A stretch of 64,000 nt of DNA from DATAGF01 sp963835685 (GTDB lineage Bacteria > Actinomycetota > Thermoleophilia > Miltoncostaeales > Miltoncostaeaceae), in the NCBI GenBank assembly GCA_963835685.1, contig CAWIGI010000003.1:16559-80558 (forward strand), in the 5' to 3' direction. Both the position numbers and the translations under genes were made by a program. The notes beneath the pieces were generated by a model, which was given only the letters and a program-made list of their open reading frames with translations, was not told the DNA's origin and made no database searches. Positions within the stretch are counted from its first letter, which is position 1. Every line of letters begins with the position of its first letter. Of the stretch, positions 56,594 to 64,000 are shown piece by piece.

Positions 56594-57565
56594 ATGGCCG
56601 TACAAGGACCGGGCGCCCTCCTGGAGGAGGGGCTCCCGCCCTCGCCGGCGTCGCCCCTGGCCGTCGCCGTCCCCAACGTCAGCGCGGGCCGCGACCCGCA
56701 GGCGGTCGCCGCGCTCGCGGACGCCTGCCGGGTCCCCAGTGCGCGGGTGGTCAACGTCCACTCCGACCCCGACCACGACCGCAGCGTGCTGACCGTGGTC
56801 GGCGAGGCGTTGGCGCTGCAGGACGCCCTGGTCGGGCTCGCGGGCGAGTGCATCGACCGCATCGACCTGCGCCGCCACCAGGGCGCGCACCCGCGCGTCG
56901 GCGCGCTCGACGTCGCGCCCGTCGTCGCGCTCGAGGACGAGGACGTCCCGCTCGCCTGCGAGATCGCGACGGGCCTGGCGGGGCGCCTGGGCGACGAGCT
57001 CAACCTGCCCGTCTTCCTCTATGGAGCGGTGGCCACCGACCCCGCCCGCACCTCGCCGCGCGACTTCCGCCGCGGCGGGCTGGAGGAGCTGGGCCGCGCG
57101 ATCGAGGAGGGCGAGCTCACGCCCGATCACGGGCCCCCCCGCCTGCACCCGACGGCGGGCGTCGTGCTGGTGGGCGTGCGCCCGCCGCTCATCGCCCTCA
57201 ACGTCTGGCTGCCGGACGGAACCCTCACCGACGCCCGCGCCATCGCCGCCCGCGTGCGCGAGTCCGGCGGCGGGCCGCCGGGGGTGCGGGCCCTCGGCCT
57301 CTACCTGCCCGACGCCGGGATGGCGCAGGTGTCGATGAGCATCGAGGACTACCGGGCCGCGCCGCCCGCCGTCGCGATCGCGGCGGTCCGGGCGGCCGCC
57401 GAGTCCCTCGGCGTGGACTGCGGGGACGCCGAGCTGGTGGGGCTGACGCCGCGCGACGCCCTTCGCGGGCCGAGCCCGTCGGCGCTGCGGATCGGCGGGA
57501 TGCGCCCGGGCCAGATCCTCGAGCTCCGGGTGCCCGGCCTGCGCCGGCGCCCCATACCCGCCTAG
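56594..57565 (+). CDS. glutamate formimidoyltransferase
   Basis: 323 residues. FTCD N- and C-terminal transferase domains: AVAVPNVSAGRD near residue 24, VVNVHSDPDHDRSVLTVVG, RRHQGAHPRVGALDVAPVV, NLPVFLYG, RDFRRGGLEEL, and SMSIEDYRAAPP in the second half. Transfers the formimino group from formiminoglutamate to tetrahydrofolate in histidine breakdown. The cyclodeaminase domain is absent. ATG 56594; GTG 56573 is an in-frame alternative. Confidence 0.92.
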   Translation: MAVQGPGALLEEGLPPSPASPLAVAVPNVSAGRDPQAVAALADACRVPSARVVNVHSDPDHDRSVLTVVGEALALQDALVGLAGECIDRIDLRRHQGAHPRVGALDVAPVVALEDEDVPLACEIATGLAGRLGDELNLPVFLYGAVATDPARTSPRDFRRGGLEELGRAIEEGELTPDHGPPRLHPTAGVVLVGVRPPLIALNVWLPDGTLTDARAIAARVRESGGGPPGVRALGLYLPDAGMAQVSMSIEDYRAAPPAVAIAAVRAAAESLGVDCGDAELVGLTPRDALRGPSPSALRIGGMRPGQILELRVPGLRRRPIPA

Positions 57566-57567
57566 CG

Positions 57568-57918
57568 GTGGCGAAGCGCAAGCGCCGCAAGAGCGCCGGG
57601 CCGCCGCCGGTCCACAACCCCAAGCGCGCGGCGCTCGAGACCTCCGGTGCGGCATCCAAGCCGGCGGCGCCGAAGCGCAAGCCGGGCGAGCCCGTGCCCC
57701 CGAGCTTCAAGGGCCTCCTGATCCGCGCCGGGATCGTGTCCGCGATCTTCCTCCTGGCGCTGATCTACATCGTGGGCGAGGAACCGGCCGCCGCCCTGCT
57801 CGTGACCCTGCTGGCCCTCGCGATCATGATCCCCCTCGGGATGTTCCTCGACCGCTACCGCTACAAGCGCGAGATGCGCAAGTGGGAGGAGCGGCGCGCC
57901 GGGCAGTCGGGCCGGTGA
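57568..57918 (+). CDS. small membrane protein with basic N-terminus
   Basis: 116 residues. Very basic first 45 residues (AKRKRRKSAGPPPVHNPKRAA), two membrane segments at about 52-72 and 76-96, and a basic cytosolic tail (DRYRYKREMRKWEERR). Unknown function. GTG 57568 is two bases after the formimidoyltransferase stop, and its stop overlaps hisS by GTGA. Confidence 0.7.
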   Translation: MAKRKRRKSAGPPPVHNPKRAALETSGAASKPAAPKRKPGEPVPPSFKGLLIRAGIVSAIFLLALIYIVGEEPAAALLVTLLALAIMIPLGMFLDRYRYKREMRKWEERRAGQSGR

Positions 57919-59174
57919 GCGCGAGGGGGCGCCGGGCGGCGGCGCCGCGCGGGACCCGCGACGTGCTGCCCGCCGAGGCCCGCGTGCGGGAGCGCGTCGT
58001 CGACGTGGCCCGGGACGCCTTCGCGCGCTACGGCTACGGCGAGATCGTCACCCCGACGTTCGAGGAGACCGAGGTCTTCGTGCGCGGCGTCGGCACGAGC
58101 ACGGACGTCGTCCGCAAGGAGATGTACACGTTCGACGACCGCGCCGGCCGCTCCCTGACCCTGCGGCCGGAGGGGACCGCGCCCGTGGTCCGGGCCTTCG
58201 TCCAGCACGGCATGCACAAGCTCCCGCTCCCGGTGAAGCTCTGGTACCTCGCGCCGATGTTCCGCTATGAGGCCCCCCAGGCCGGCCGCTACCGCGAGCA
58301 CTGGCAGATCGGGGCGGAGGCGATCGGGAGCGACGACCCGCTGCTGGACGCCGAGGTGATCGCCCTGCTGGACGGGATCCTGCGCCGCCTCGAGGTGCCG
58401 GGCCTGCGCCTGCGGATCGGGAGCATGGGGGACGCCGAGAGCCGCGCCCCCTACCGCGAGCTGCTGATCGCGTACCTCGAGGACCACCGCGACGTCCTCG
58501 ACGAGGACGCCCGCGCGCGCATGCGCGAGAACCCGCTCCGCCTCTTCGACAGCAAGGACCCGCGCGTCGCCGAGGTCATGCGCGGCGCGCCGCACCTCCT
58601 GGACCACCTCTCGCCGGCCGCCGACGCGCACCGTCAGCGCGTCCTCGCCGCCCTCGACCGGCTGGGGATCGCCTACGAGGAGGACCCGGCGCTCGTGCGC
58701 GGCTTCGACTACTACACGATGACCGTCTTCGAGTTCACGAGCGAGGGCCTCGGCGCCCAGAGCGCCGTTGGCGGCGGCGGCCGGTACGACGGCCTAGTCG
58801 AGGCGCTCGGCGGGCCGCCGACGCCGGGGATCGGCTTCGGGGCGGGCGTCGAGCGCATCGTGCTCGCGATCCAGGGCGAGGCAGACGAGGGGCCGCCGCT
58901 CGACTGCTACCTGGCCGTCCCCGACGCGGGGCTGCGCGTCAACGCGCTGGCCCTGCTCGAGCGGCTGCGCGCCGAGGGCCTGCGCTGCGAGGCCGACCTG
59001 CGCGGGCGCAGCATGAAGGGCATGATGCGGCACGCCGCGAGCCTGGGCGCGCGCACGGCGGTGATCCTGGGACCGCGCGAGCACGAGGCGGGGGTCGCGA
59101 CCGTGAGGGACATGGCGAGCGGCGAGCAGCGCGAGGTGCCGCTGGGCGAGCTGGCCGAGGCCCTGCGGGCGTGA
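57915..59174 (+). CDS. hisS: histidyl-tRNA synthetase
   Basis: 419 residues, class II. Motif 1 region PRGTRDVLPAEARVRERV, motif 2 FRYEAPQAGRYREHWQIGAEAIGS, the histidine loop GFDYYTMTVFEF, motif 3 GIGFGAGVERIVLAI, and a C-terminal anticodon domain. Start GTG 57915 overlaps the upstream gene by GTGA, and aspS follows with the same overlap, the common hisS-aspS order. Confidence 0.96.
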   Translation: MSARGRRAAAPRGTRDVLPAEARVRERVVDVARDAFARYGYGEIVTPTFEETEVFVRGVGTSTDVVRKEMYTFDDRAGRSLTLRPEGTAPVVRAFVQHGMHKLPLPVKLWYLAPMFRYEAPQAGRYREHWQIGAEAIGSDDPLLDAEVIALLDGILRRLEVPGLRLRIGSMGDAESRAPYRELLIAYLEDHRDVLDEDARARMRENPLRLFDSKDPRVAEVMRGAPHLLDHLSPAADAHRQRVLAALDRLGIAYEEDPALVRGFDYYTMTVFEFTSEGLGAQSAVGGGGRYDGLVEALGGPPTPGIGFGAGVERIVLAIQGEADEGPPLDCYLAVPDAGLRVNALALLERLRAEGLRCEADLRGRSMKGMMRHAASLGARTAVILGPREHEAGVATVRDMASGEQREVPLGELAEALRA

Positions 59175-60949
59175 TCGGCTCGCCCCGCTACCGCACCCAC
59201 GCCTGCGCGGCGGCCGCCGGCGCGGTCGGCGAGTGGATCCGGGTGGCCGGGTGGGTCCACCGGCGGCGGGACCACGGCGGGGTGGTCTTCATCGACCTGC
59301 GCGACCGCTCGGGGGTCCTCCAGCTGGTATTCCACCCCGACGCCGCCGAGGCCCACGCGGCGGCGGGCTCCCTGAGCCCGGAGGACGTCATCAGCGCCCA
59401 GGGCGAGGTGGTGCGCCGCTCGCCGGACACCGTCAACCCCGCCCTCGCCACGGGGGAGGTCGAGCTGCGCGTCGACGCGCTCGAGATCCTGTCCGAGGCC
59501 GACCCGCTGCCCTTCTCGGTGGAGGACGAGGCGCAGGAGGCCTCTGAGGAGCTGCGCCTGACGTACCGCTACCTCGACCTGCGCCGCCCGCGCCGCCTGC
59601 GTGCGCTCGAGCTGCGCGCGGCGGTCGCCGCCGCGATGCGCCGGGCGCTCGACGCGGAGGGCTTCCTGGAGGTGGAGACGCCGGTGCTGACGCGCTCCAC
59701 CCCGGAGGGCGCGCGCGACTTCCTGGTCCCGAGCCGCCTGCAGCCGGGCTCGTGGTACGCGCTGCCGCAGAGCCCCCAGCTCTTCAAGCAGCTCCTCATG
59801 GTCGGCGGGCTCGAGGGCTACTACCAGATCGTCCGCTGCTTCCGCGACGAGGACCTGCGCGCCGACCGCCAGCCGGAGTTCACCCAGCTCGACGTCGAGG
59901 CCTCGTTCGTCGAGCCCCCGGAGCTGCGGGCGCTGATCGAGCGGGTCCTCCGCGAGTCGTTCGCCGCCGGGGGGGCGGACCTCGAGGTGCCCTTCCCCCG
60001 CATGTCCTACGCCGAGGCCATGCGCCGCTTCGGCACGGACCGGCCCGACCTGCGCTTCGGGATGGAGATCCAGGACTGGGGCGCGCGAGCCGCCGCATCG
60101 GGCTTCGGCGTCTTCGAGGGGGCGCTCGCGGCCGGTGGCGTGGTGCGCGCGATCGTGGTCCCGGGAGCCGGGGAGGGGGTCAGCCGCAGGGTCGGCGACG
60201 AGCTGATGGAGGAGGCGAAGGAGCTCGGCGCCAAGGGGCTCGTCTGGGCGGGCGTGGAGCCCGACGGATCCCTTCGCTCCCCGGTCGCGCGCTTCCTCGA
60301 CGGCCTGGCCGGCGACTTCGGGGCCGCGCCCGGCGACCTCGTCCTGCTCGTGGCCGACGACGAGCCGCTCGCCCAGCGCGTGCTCGGCGCGCTGCGGACC
60401 CGCCTCGCGGAGCGCCACGGCCTGGTTCCCGAGGGGGTCTGGGCGCCCCTCTGGATCGTCAACTTCCCGCTCCTGGCGTGGAACCCGGACGAGGACCGCT
60501 GGGACTCCGTCCACCACCCGTTCACCGCCCCCCGGCCGGAGGACCTCGACCGGCTCGAGGCCGACCCCGGCGGGGTGCTCTCGCAGGCCTACGACGTCGT
60601 GGTCAACGGGCTCGAGATCGGCGGCGGGAGCATCCGAATCCACGATCGCGGGGTCCAGGAGCGCGTCTTCGCGCTGATCGGGCTCGACGCGGAGGAGGCC
60701 GAGGCGAGGTTCGGATTCCTGCTCCGGGCGCTGCGCCTCGGCGCGCCGCCCCACGGGGGCATCGCGTTCGGGCTCGACCGCATCGTGATGCTGCTCGCGG
60801 GCGAGCCGTCGATCCGCGAGGTGATCGCCTTCCCGAAGACCGCGACGGGCTCGGACCCGCTCACCGGGGCGCCGGCGCCGGTGGCGCCCGAGCAGCTGCG
60901 CGAGGTCGGCGTGCGGCCCGCCGGCCCGCCCCAGGCGGGGCGCTCCTAG
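59171..60949 (+). CDS. aspS: aspartyl-tRNA synthetase (possibly nondiscriminating Asp/Asn)
   Basis: 592 residues, bacterial-type AspRS. N-terminal OB-fold anticodon domain (VAGWVHRRRDHGGVVFIDLRDRSG), motif 1 and flipping-loop region PEGARDFLVPSR, QSPQLFKQLLMVGG, motif 2 CFRDEDLRADRQPEFTQLD, a GAD insertion at about 280-420, and motif 3 GIAFGLDRIVMLLAG. Whether it also charges tRNA-Asn is not shown here; no gatCAB genes are in the window. Confidence 0.95.
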   Translation: MIGSPRYRTHACAAAAGAVGEWIRVAGWVHRRRDHGGVVFIDLRDRSGVLQLVFHPDAAEAHAAAGSLSPEDVISAQGEVVRRSPDTVNPALATGEVELRVDALEILSEADPLPFSVEDEAQEASEELRLTYRYLDLRRPRRLRALELRAAVAAAMRRALDAEGFLEVETPVLTRSTPEGARDFLVPSRLQPGSWYALPQSPQLFKQLLMVGGLEGYYQIVRCFRDEDLRADRQPEFTQLDVEASFVEPPELRALIERVLRESFAAGGADLEVPFPRMSYAEAMRRFGTDRPDLRFGMEIQDWGARAAASGFGVFEGALAAGGVVRAIVVPGAGEGVSRRVGDELMEEAKELGAKGLVWAGVEPDGSLRSPVARFLDGLAGDFGAAPGDLVLLVADDEPLAQRVLGALRTRLAERHGLVPEGVWAPLWIVNFPLLAWNPDEDRWDSVHHPFTAPRPEDLDRLEADPGGVLSQAYDVVVNGLEIGGGSIRIHDRGVQERVFALIGLDAEEAEARFGFLLRALRLGAPPHGGIAFGLDRIVMLLAGEPSIREVIAFPKTATGSDPLTGAPAPVAPEQLREVGVRPAGPPQAGRS

Positions 60950-60959
60950 GCCGGCGCGC

Positions 60960-61250
60960 TCAGGCCTGGCCGAACAGCCGTCGCGCGTCCTGCCGCAGCT
61001 CGGCCGAGAGCGTGACCACGGCCTCGCGGCTGCCGGCGCCGGCCGGCCACGCGACGCGCACCACCCGCCGGTCCTCCAGCTCGCCGAGCGCGGCCATCAC
61101 CGCGAGCAGGCCCTCCCGGCCGCCCTCGAGGCCGAGCTCCGACGCGGCCGTCGCGACCGACAGGGCCAGCTCGCCGGCCTCGTCCGCACCCTCGTCGAGC
61201 CACTGCATGACCAGGAGCATCTCGAGGCGCTGACGGGTGTCGTCGGCCAC
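60960..61250 (-). CDS. small helical protein, unknown
   Basis: 96 residues from GTG 61250. Helical and acidic (LEMLLVMQWLDEGADEAGELALS), with a beta-type C-terminal part (VVRVAWPAGAGSREAVVTLSAEL). It has the look of a winged-helix-like fold but no motif I can name. Convergent with aspS. Confidence 0.55.
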   Translation of the reverse strand: MADDTRQRLEMLLVMQWLDEGADEAGELALSVATAASELGLEGGREGLLAVMAALGELEDRRVVRVAWPAGAGSREAVVTLSAELRQDARRLFGQA

Positions 61251-61296
61251 CGAGCGACGGTCTCGGCGCCGGGGGCGCTCCGGTCGGCCGCCGCCG

Positions 61297-61536
61297 CTAG
61301 CCCGAAGGGCCGGGGCCCGAGTCGGCGCGGAAGCTCTGGCGCACCTCGCGGTCGAGGTCCTCCTCGGCCTTGCCGGCTGCGCGCTTTCCGGCGGCGACCG
61401 CCTCCTTGAGCTGCTCGGGGATCCGCTGCTTCTCGCGGTCAACCGTGTCCTTCCACAGCTTCGGGTCGAGCGCGCCGATCGAGTGCAGCCATGCGAGGAG
61501 GCCGCCGATAACCCCGAGGATGAGCAACCACTTCAC
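61297..61536 (-). CDS. short membrane-anchored protein
   Basis: 79 residues. One N-terminal membrane segment (WLLILGVIGGLLAWLHSIGAL) and a charged helical tail. Unknown function. ATG 61536 is preceded by GGAGATTT, a weak ribosome-binding site, and by the TIR element. Confidence 0.6.
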   Translation of the reverse strand: MKWLLILGVIGGLLAWLHSIGALDPKLWKDTVDREKQRIPEQLKEAVAAGKRAAGKAEEDLDREVRQSFRADSGPGPSG

Positions 61537-61567
61537 CGAAATCTCCTCGTCGTCAGGGAGCGGACAT

Positions 61568-61796
61568 TAGTGGAGTGCCCGGAAACGTTCACCGGGTTCT
61601 GGCGGGCTGCAAATCAGCGCGGATGCTACGTCATCGGTCGCCCGCATAGGCTCAGCTATGCGGGCTCCCTGCTTCCTTCGTGCTGGGCCGGGCTCAGGCC
61701 CGGCCCGCACGATCGGAGAGCCGCCGCGACAGCGGCGGCACTCCTCGCGGGATTTTCGCGGCCAGAACACCACCAACGCTCCCGGGCACTCCACTA
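61568..61796. mobile_element. MITE-like element with long terminal inverted repeats
   Basis: 229 bp. The ends share a perfect 15-bp inverted repeat (TAGTGGAGTGCCCGG). Imperfect matching extends to about 48 bp on the left (61568-61615) and 46 bp on the right (61751-61796). The interior holds three perfect hairpins: CCCGCATAG/CTATGCGGG, GGGCCGGGC/GCCCGGCCC and GCCGCCGC/GCGGCGGC. No transposase is encoded. TA at both ends may be the target site. Confidence 0.65.
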
Positions 61797-62312
61797 GTAG
61801 GGGCTGGGGTGCCGGGCCTTCGGCGCCGCCCCCGCTGACGCCGGGGCGGCGCTCAGGGCCGGTTCCGGCGCGGGCGGCGGCTGGGGCGGGGTCGGCGTCT
61901 CCGGGGCGGTGAATGCGGGAGGCGCTGGCGCCGCCGCGCGGTCGGCCGCCTCCGCCGCCCGTCGCGCCTTGAGCGTGGCCACGGCCTCGCGCGCGCCGGC
62001 GGCGAGGCCGGTCACCTTGCGGACGGGCGCCGTGACCGCGGTCGAGACGGTCTGGACCGACTTCTCCGCCCCCTTCGTGGCGCCGACGGCCGACTTCATG
62101 ATCTCGTCCGTCCGCGCCAGCTCGAGGTTCACGCCGTCCACCGTCGTCTGGGTCTTGTTGAGGAGCGGGACGAGCTCATCGGTGAGGCGGACGAGCGACC
62201 GGCCGAGACGCTGGAAGACCTCGGCCATGCGCAGGAACAGGTACGCGAGCCCGAGCCCGGTCACGATCAGGAAGATGGAGAGCGCGAGCTTGAGTACGTC
62301 GGACCAGTCCAC
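61794..62312 (-). CDS. DUF948-type membrane-anchored protein
   Basis: 172 residues. N-terminal membrane segment at about 5-28 (VLKLALSIFLIVTGLGLAYLF) then a long helical stretch (TDELVPLLNKTQTTVDGVNLEL) as in DUF948 proteins, and a Pro/Ala-rich tail. The TAG stop at 61794-61796 is the first codon of the TIR element, so the native tail may have been longer. ATG 62312 directly abuts the mnmA fusion's stop (62313). Confidence 0.72.
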   Translation of the reverse strand: MDWSDVLKLALSIFLIVTGLGLAYLFLRMAEVFQRLGRSLVRLTDELVPLLNKTQTTVDGVNLELARTDEIMKSAVGATKGAEKSVQTVSTAVTAPVRKVTGLAAGAREAVATLKARRAAEAADRAAAPAPPAFTAPETPTPPQPPPAPEPALSAAPASAGAAPKARHPSPY

Positions 62313-63797
62313 TTAGAGCTCCGTTTCGAGTGGGTGTGAGCGCTCGGCAGCCGCGATCGTACCCGCGGCCACGAGCCGTCCGTCGCGGTAGAGCGCCGCG
62401 GTCTGGCCGGGGGCCACGCCGTGTGCGGGGTCGTCGAGCTCCACGCGCAGGCCGTCTCCGGCCGCGCCCGCCCAGCCCCGCAGCGGCTTCCCTCGGTAGC
62501 GCACCCGCACCTCGACGGGCCCGTCGCCCAGGTCGCCGAGGACGCGGGCGGGCGCGAGCGCGAGCCGGCGGGTCGCGAGGGCCTCGCGTGGCCCGACCAC
62601 CACCGCGTTGCGCCGGGCGTCGGTCGCGAGGACGTAGAGCGGCTCCGGGGCGGCGACGCCGATCCCCCGGCGCTGGCCGACCGTGTAGCGCCAGTGGCCG
62701 GCGTGCGTCCCGAGGCGGCGGCCCGAGGGATCCTCGACCGGGCCCGGCCGGGGCGCCATGCCGGCCGTGCGCTCCAGGAACGGCGCGTACCCGCCCTCGC
62801 CCACGAAGCAGACCTCCTGGCTCTCGACGGCCTCCGCGGCCGGAAGGCCGGCCTCCCGTCCCAGCTGCCGCACGCGCGCCTTCGTCAATCCCCCGAGCGG
62901 GAAGACGATCCGCTCCCGCAGCGGGTCGTCGAGCATGGCGAGCATATAGCTCTGGTCCTTGCCGGCGTCGGCGGCGCGCGCGACGACGGCGCGCCCGCCC
63001 GGGTCGCGCGCCATGCGCGCGTAGTGGCCGGTGGCGAGCGTGCGGGCGCCCAGCAGGGCCGCCGCCTGGGCGAGCGCCCGGAAGCGGACGCTGCCGTTGC
63101 AGGTGACGCAGGGGTTCGGGGTGCGGCCCGCCCGGTAGCCGGCGATGAAGTCCTCGACGACGCCGGCGCGGAAGGTCTCCGCCACGTCGAGGGTGAGGTG
63201 GGGGAGCCCGAGGGCGTGGGCGCTCGCCCGCGCGAGGCGCACGGTCTCGGGCGAGCAGCAGGACCGCTCGGCGGCCGCCGCGGCCGGGTCGTGCCACAGG
63301 CGCATCGTGACGCCGACGACGTCGAGCCCGGCGTCGCGCAGCAGCATCGCCGCGACCGCGCTGTCAACCCCGCCGCTCATCGCCACCGCGACCCGCTCGG
63401 GGCGAAGGGGCAGCCCCGCCGCGCCGAGGCGCGCCGAGTGCCACCGCTCCAGGGCCCGGGCGACGGCATCCTCGACGATCTCCGGCCCGTGGCGGCGCGC
63501 CGGCCCCAGACCGCCCAGGTCGGCGTCGAGACGCCCGGCGGACAGCCGGAGGGCGTCGTCGAGGGGGGCGCCGGTCAGGCGCGAGCAGGCGGCGCTCGCG
63601 GCGGCCGTGGCCGCCCCGCAGCCGAAGGCCTGGAAGCGGGCCTCGCGGATGCGGCCGCCGGCGACGCGCAGGCCGATCCGCACCAGGTCGCCGCACTCGG
63701 CGCTGCCGGACTGGCCGACGGCGTCCGCCGCCCCGAGCGGCCCGGCGCCTGCCGGGGTCGCCAGATGGCGCATGGCCTCGGGCGGGTAGGGCGGCAC
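62313..63797 (-). CDS. mnmA: IscU-like domain fused to tRNA 2-thiouridylase MnmA
   Basis: 494 residues. Residues 1-125 resemble an IscU/NifU scaffold, with Cys35 (ECGD) and Cys60 (FGCG). The third scaffold Cys is replaced: the HC pair reads HG near residue 103. Residues 130-494 form MnmA: PP-loop SGGVDS at 141-146, catalytic Cys in NPCVTCNGSVRF, GHYARMA, DQSYMLAML, and the second Cys in SQEVCFVGEG. Thiolates U34 of tRNAs. GTG 63797 is six bases after minus-strand TAGCCT. Confidence 0.9.
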   Translation of the reverse strand: MPPYPPEAMRHLATPAGAGPLGAADAVGQSGSAECGDLVRIGLRVAGGRIREARFQAFGCGAATAAASAACSRLTGAPLDDALRLSAGRLDADLGGLGPARRHGPEIVEDAVARALERWHSARLGAAGLPLRPERVAVAMSGGVDSAVAAMLLRDAGLDVVGVTMRLWHDPAAAAAERSCCSPETVRLARASAHALGLPHLTLDVAETFRAGVVEDFIAGYRAGRTPNPCVTCNGSVRFRALAQAAALLGARTLATGHYARMARDPGGRAVVARAADAGKDQSYMLAMLDDPLRERIVFPLGGLTKARVRQLGREAGLPAAEAVESQEVCFVGEGGYAPFLERTAGMAPRPGPVEDPSGRRLGTHAGHWRYTVGQRRGIGVAAPEPLYVLATDARRNAVVVGPREALATRRLALAPARVLGDLGDGPVEVRVRYRGKPLRGWAGAAGDGLRVELDDPAHGVAPGQTAALYRDGRLVAAGTIAAAERSHPLETEL

Positions 63798-63803
63798 CGC
63801 GGC

Positions 63804-63809
63804 AGGCTA
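63804..63809 (-). promoter_or_regulatory. -10 hexamer TAGCCT for the mnmA fusion
   Basis: Six bases upstream of GTG 63797 on the minus strand, no ribosome-binding site. Confidence 0.5.
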
Positions 63810-64000
63810 CCACGGGCTCCCCGCGCGCCCGGCGCGATGGAGCGCCCCGCCGTGCCGCTCCGGCTCGAGACTTGAACCTGCTTCAGCAGGTGGGAGGCGG
63901 GCGCTGCGCGGCGCACCGCGACACCGACGCCGCATCCCTCGTCACGTGCGTTGGCTCAAGGAATGAGGCCGGTGGCGCACACGACAGGGCGCGTCGCAGT
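63810..64000. other. end of window, no gene recognised
   Basis: Upstream of mnmA. A short hairpin ACCTGC-TTCA-GCAGGT lies at 63877-63892. No coding frame with a recognisable family; a gene may continue beyond the window. Confidence 0.4.

Noticed and set aside
61567..61794. A 75-codon minus-strand ORF across the TIR element
   Set aside because: It is formed by the inverted repeats and hairpins themselves and resembles no protein.

Overview
The window is a very GC-rich chromosomal segment of an actinomycete. Gene content (SepF, polyphosphate glucokinase, an FHA-MerR pair, an S2 with a Pro-Glu-Ala tail, an IscU-MnmA fusion) and the very frequent GTGA/ATGA start-stop overlaps suggest a deep-branching actinobacterium, probably class Thermoleophilia. 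The class is an inference, not a database result. Most of the window is ordinary chromosome. Mobile and decayed DNA is confined to about 47.5-52.9 kb plus two kinds of small repeat.

Layout. 0-4.7 kb: histidine operon, hisG-D-B-H-A-F. 4.7-11.8 kb: assorted genes (two methyltransferases, one with a broken frame; an NTF2-like/APH fusion; RidA), then cca-pgeF-yggS. 11.8-15.2 kb: division and envelope genes sepF-proC-yggT-lspA-rluD. 15.2-26.4 kb: the classic rpsB-tsf-pyrH-frr-uppS-cdsA-(M42 peptidase)-dxr-rseP-ispG-proS run, linking translation, isoprenoid, phospholipid and envelope functions; frr and dxr each carry a one-base frame break. 26.4-30.5 kb: glyoxalase-like gene, tRNA-Pro, a CDP-alcohol phosphatidyltransferase with a twin-palindrome operator, an RsiG-like protein, FHA protein, MerR regulator, apt and polyphosphate glucokinase. 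30.5-47 kb: scattered metabolic, stress and membrane genes on both strands, including a PadR-methyltransferase divergent pair, ferritin, PilZ, a RodZ-like/DnaJ-like divergent pair, an FGE-DUF59-amidohydrolase operon and an antiporter fused to a UBP zinc finger. 47-50.4 kb: small ORFs, two collapsed pseudogenes, and a DUF4097 gene with an Arc/HicB-type regulator. 50.55-52.84 kb: remnant of an element integrated in tRNA-Glu(CTC), with 47-bp direct repeats, a truncated integrase and an MFS cargo gene. 53-64 kb: a two-subunit ABC exporter, glutamate formimidoyltransferase, hisS-aspS, small membrane proteins, and an IscU-MnmA fusion.

Three patterns stand out beyond the genes. (1) A dispersed element of about 100 bp, in four copies (13.6, 19.9, 20.0 and 36.3 kb), is predicted to fold as three hairpins. 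Its stems differ in sequence between copies but stay complementary, which argues for selection on structure. (2) Many genes start 6-10 nt downstream of a TANNNT -10 hexamer without a Shine-Dalgarno sequence, so leaderless transcription appears common. (3) A 229-bp element with 46-48 bp imperfect terminal inverted repeats, resembling a MITE, lies at 61.57-61.80 kb and supplies the stop codon of a neighbouring gene.

Four coding regions (frr, dxr and two methyltransferases) are each interrupted by exactly one extra base, three of them in runs of C or G. Because frr and dxr are normally essential, assembly or read error is the first explanation.
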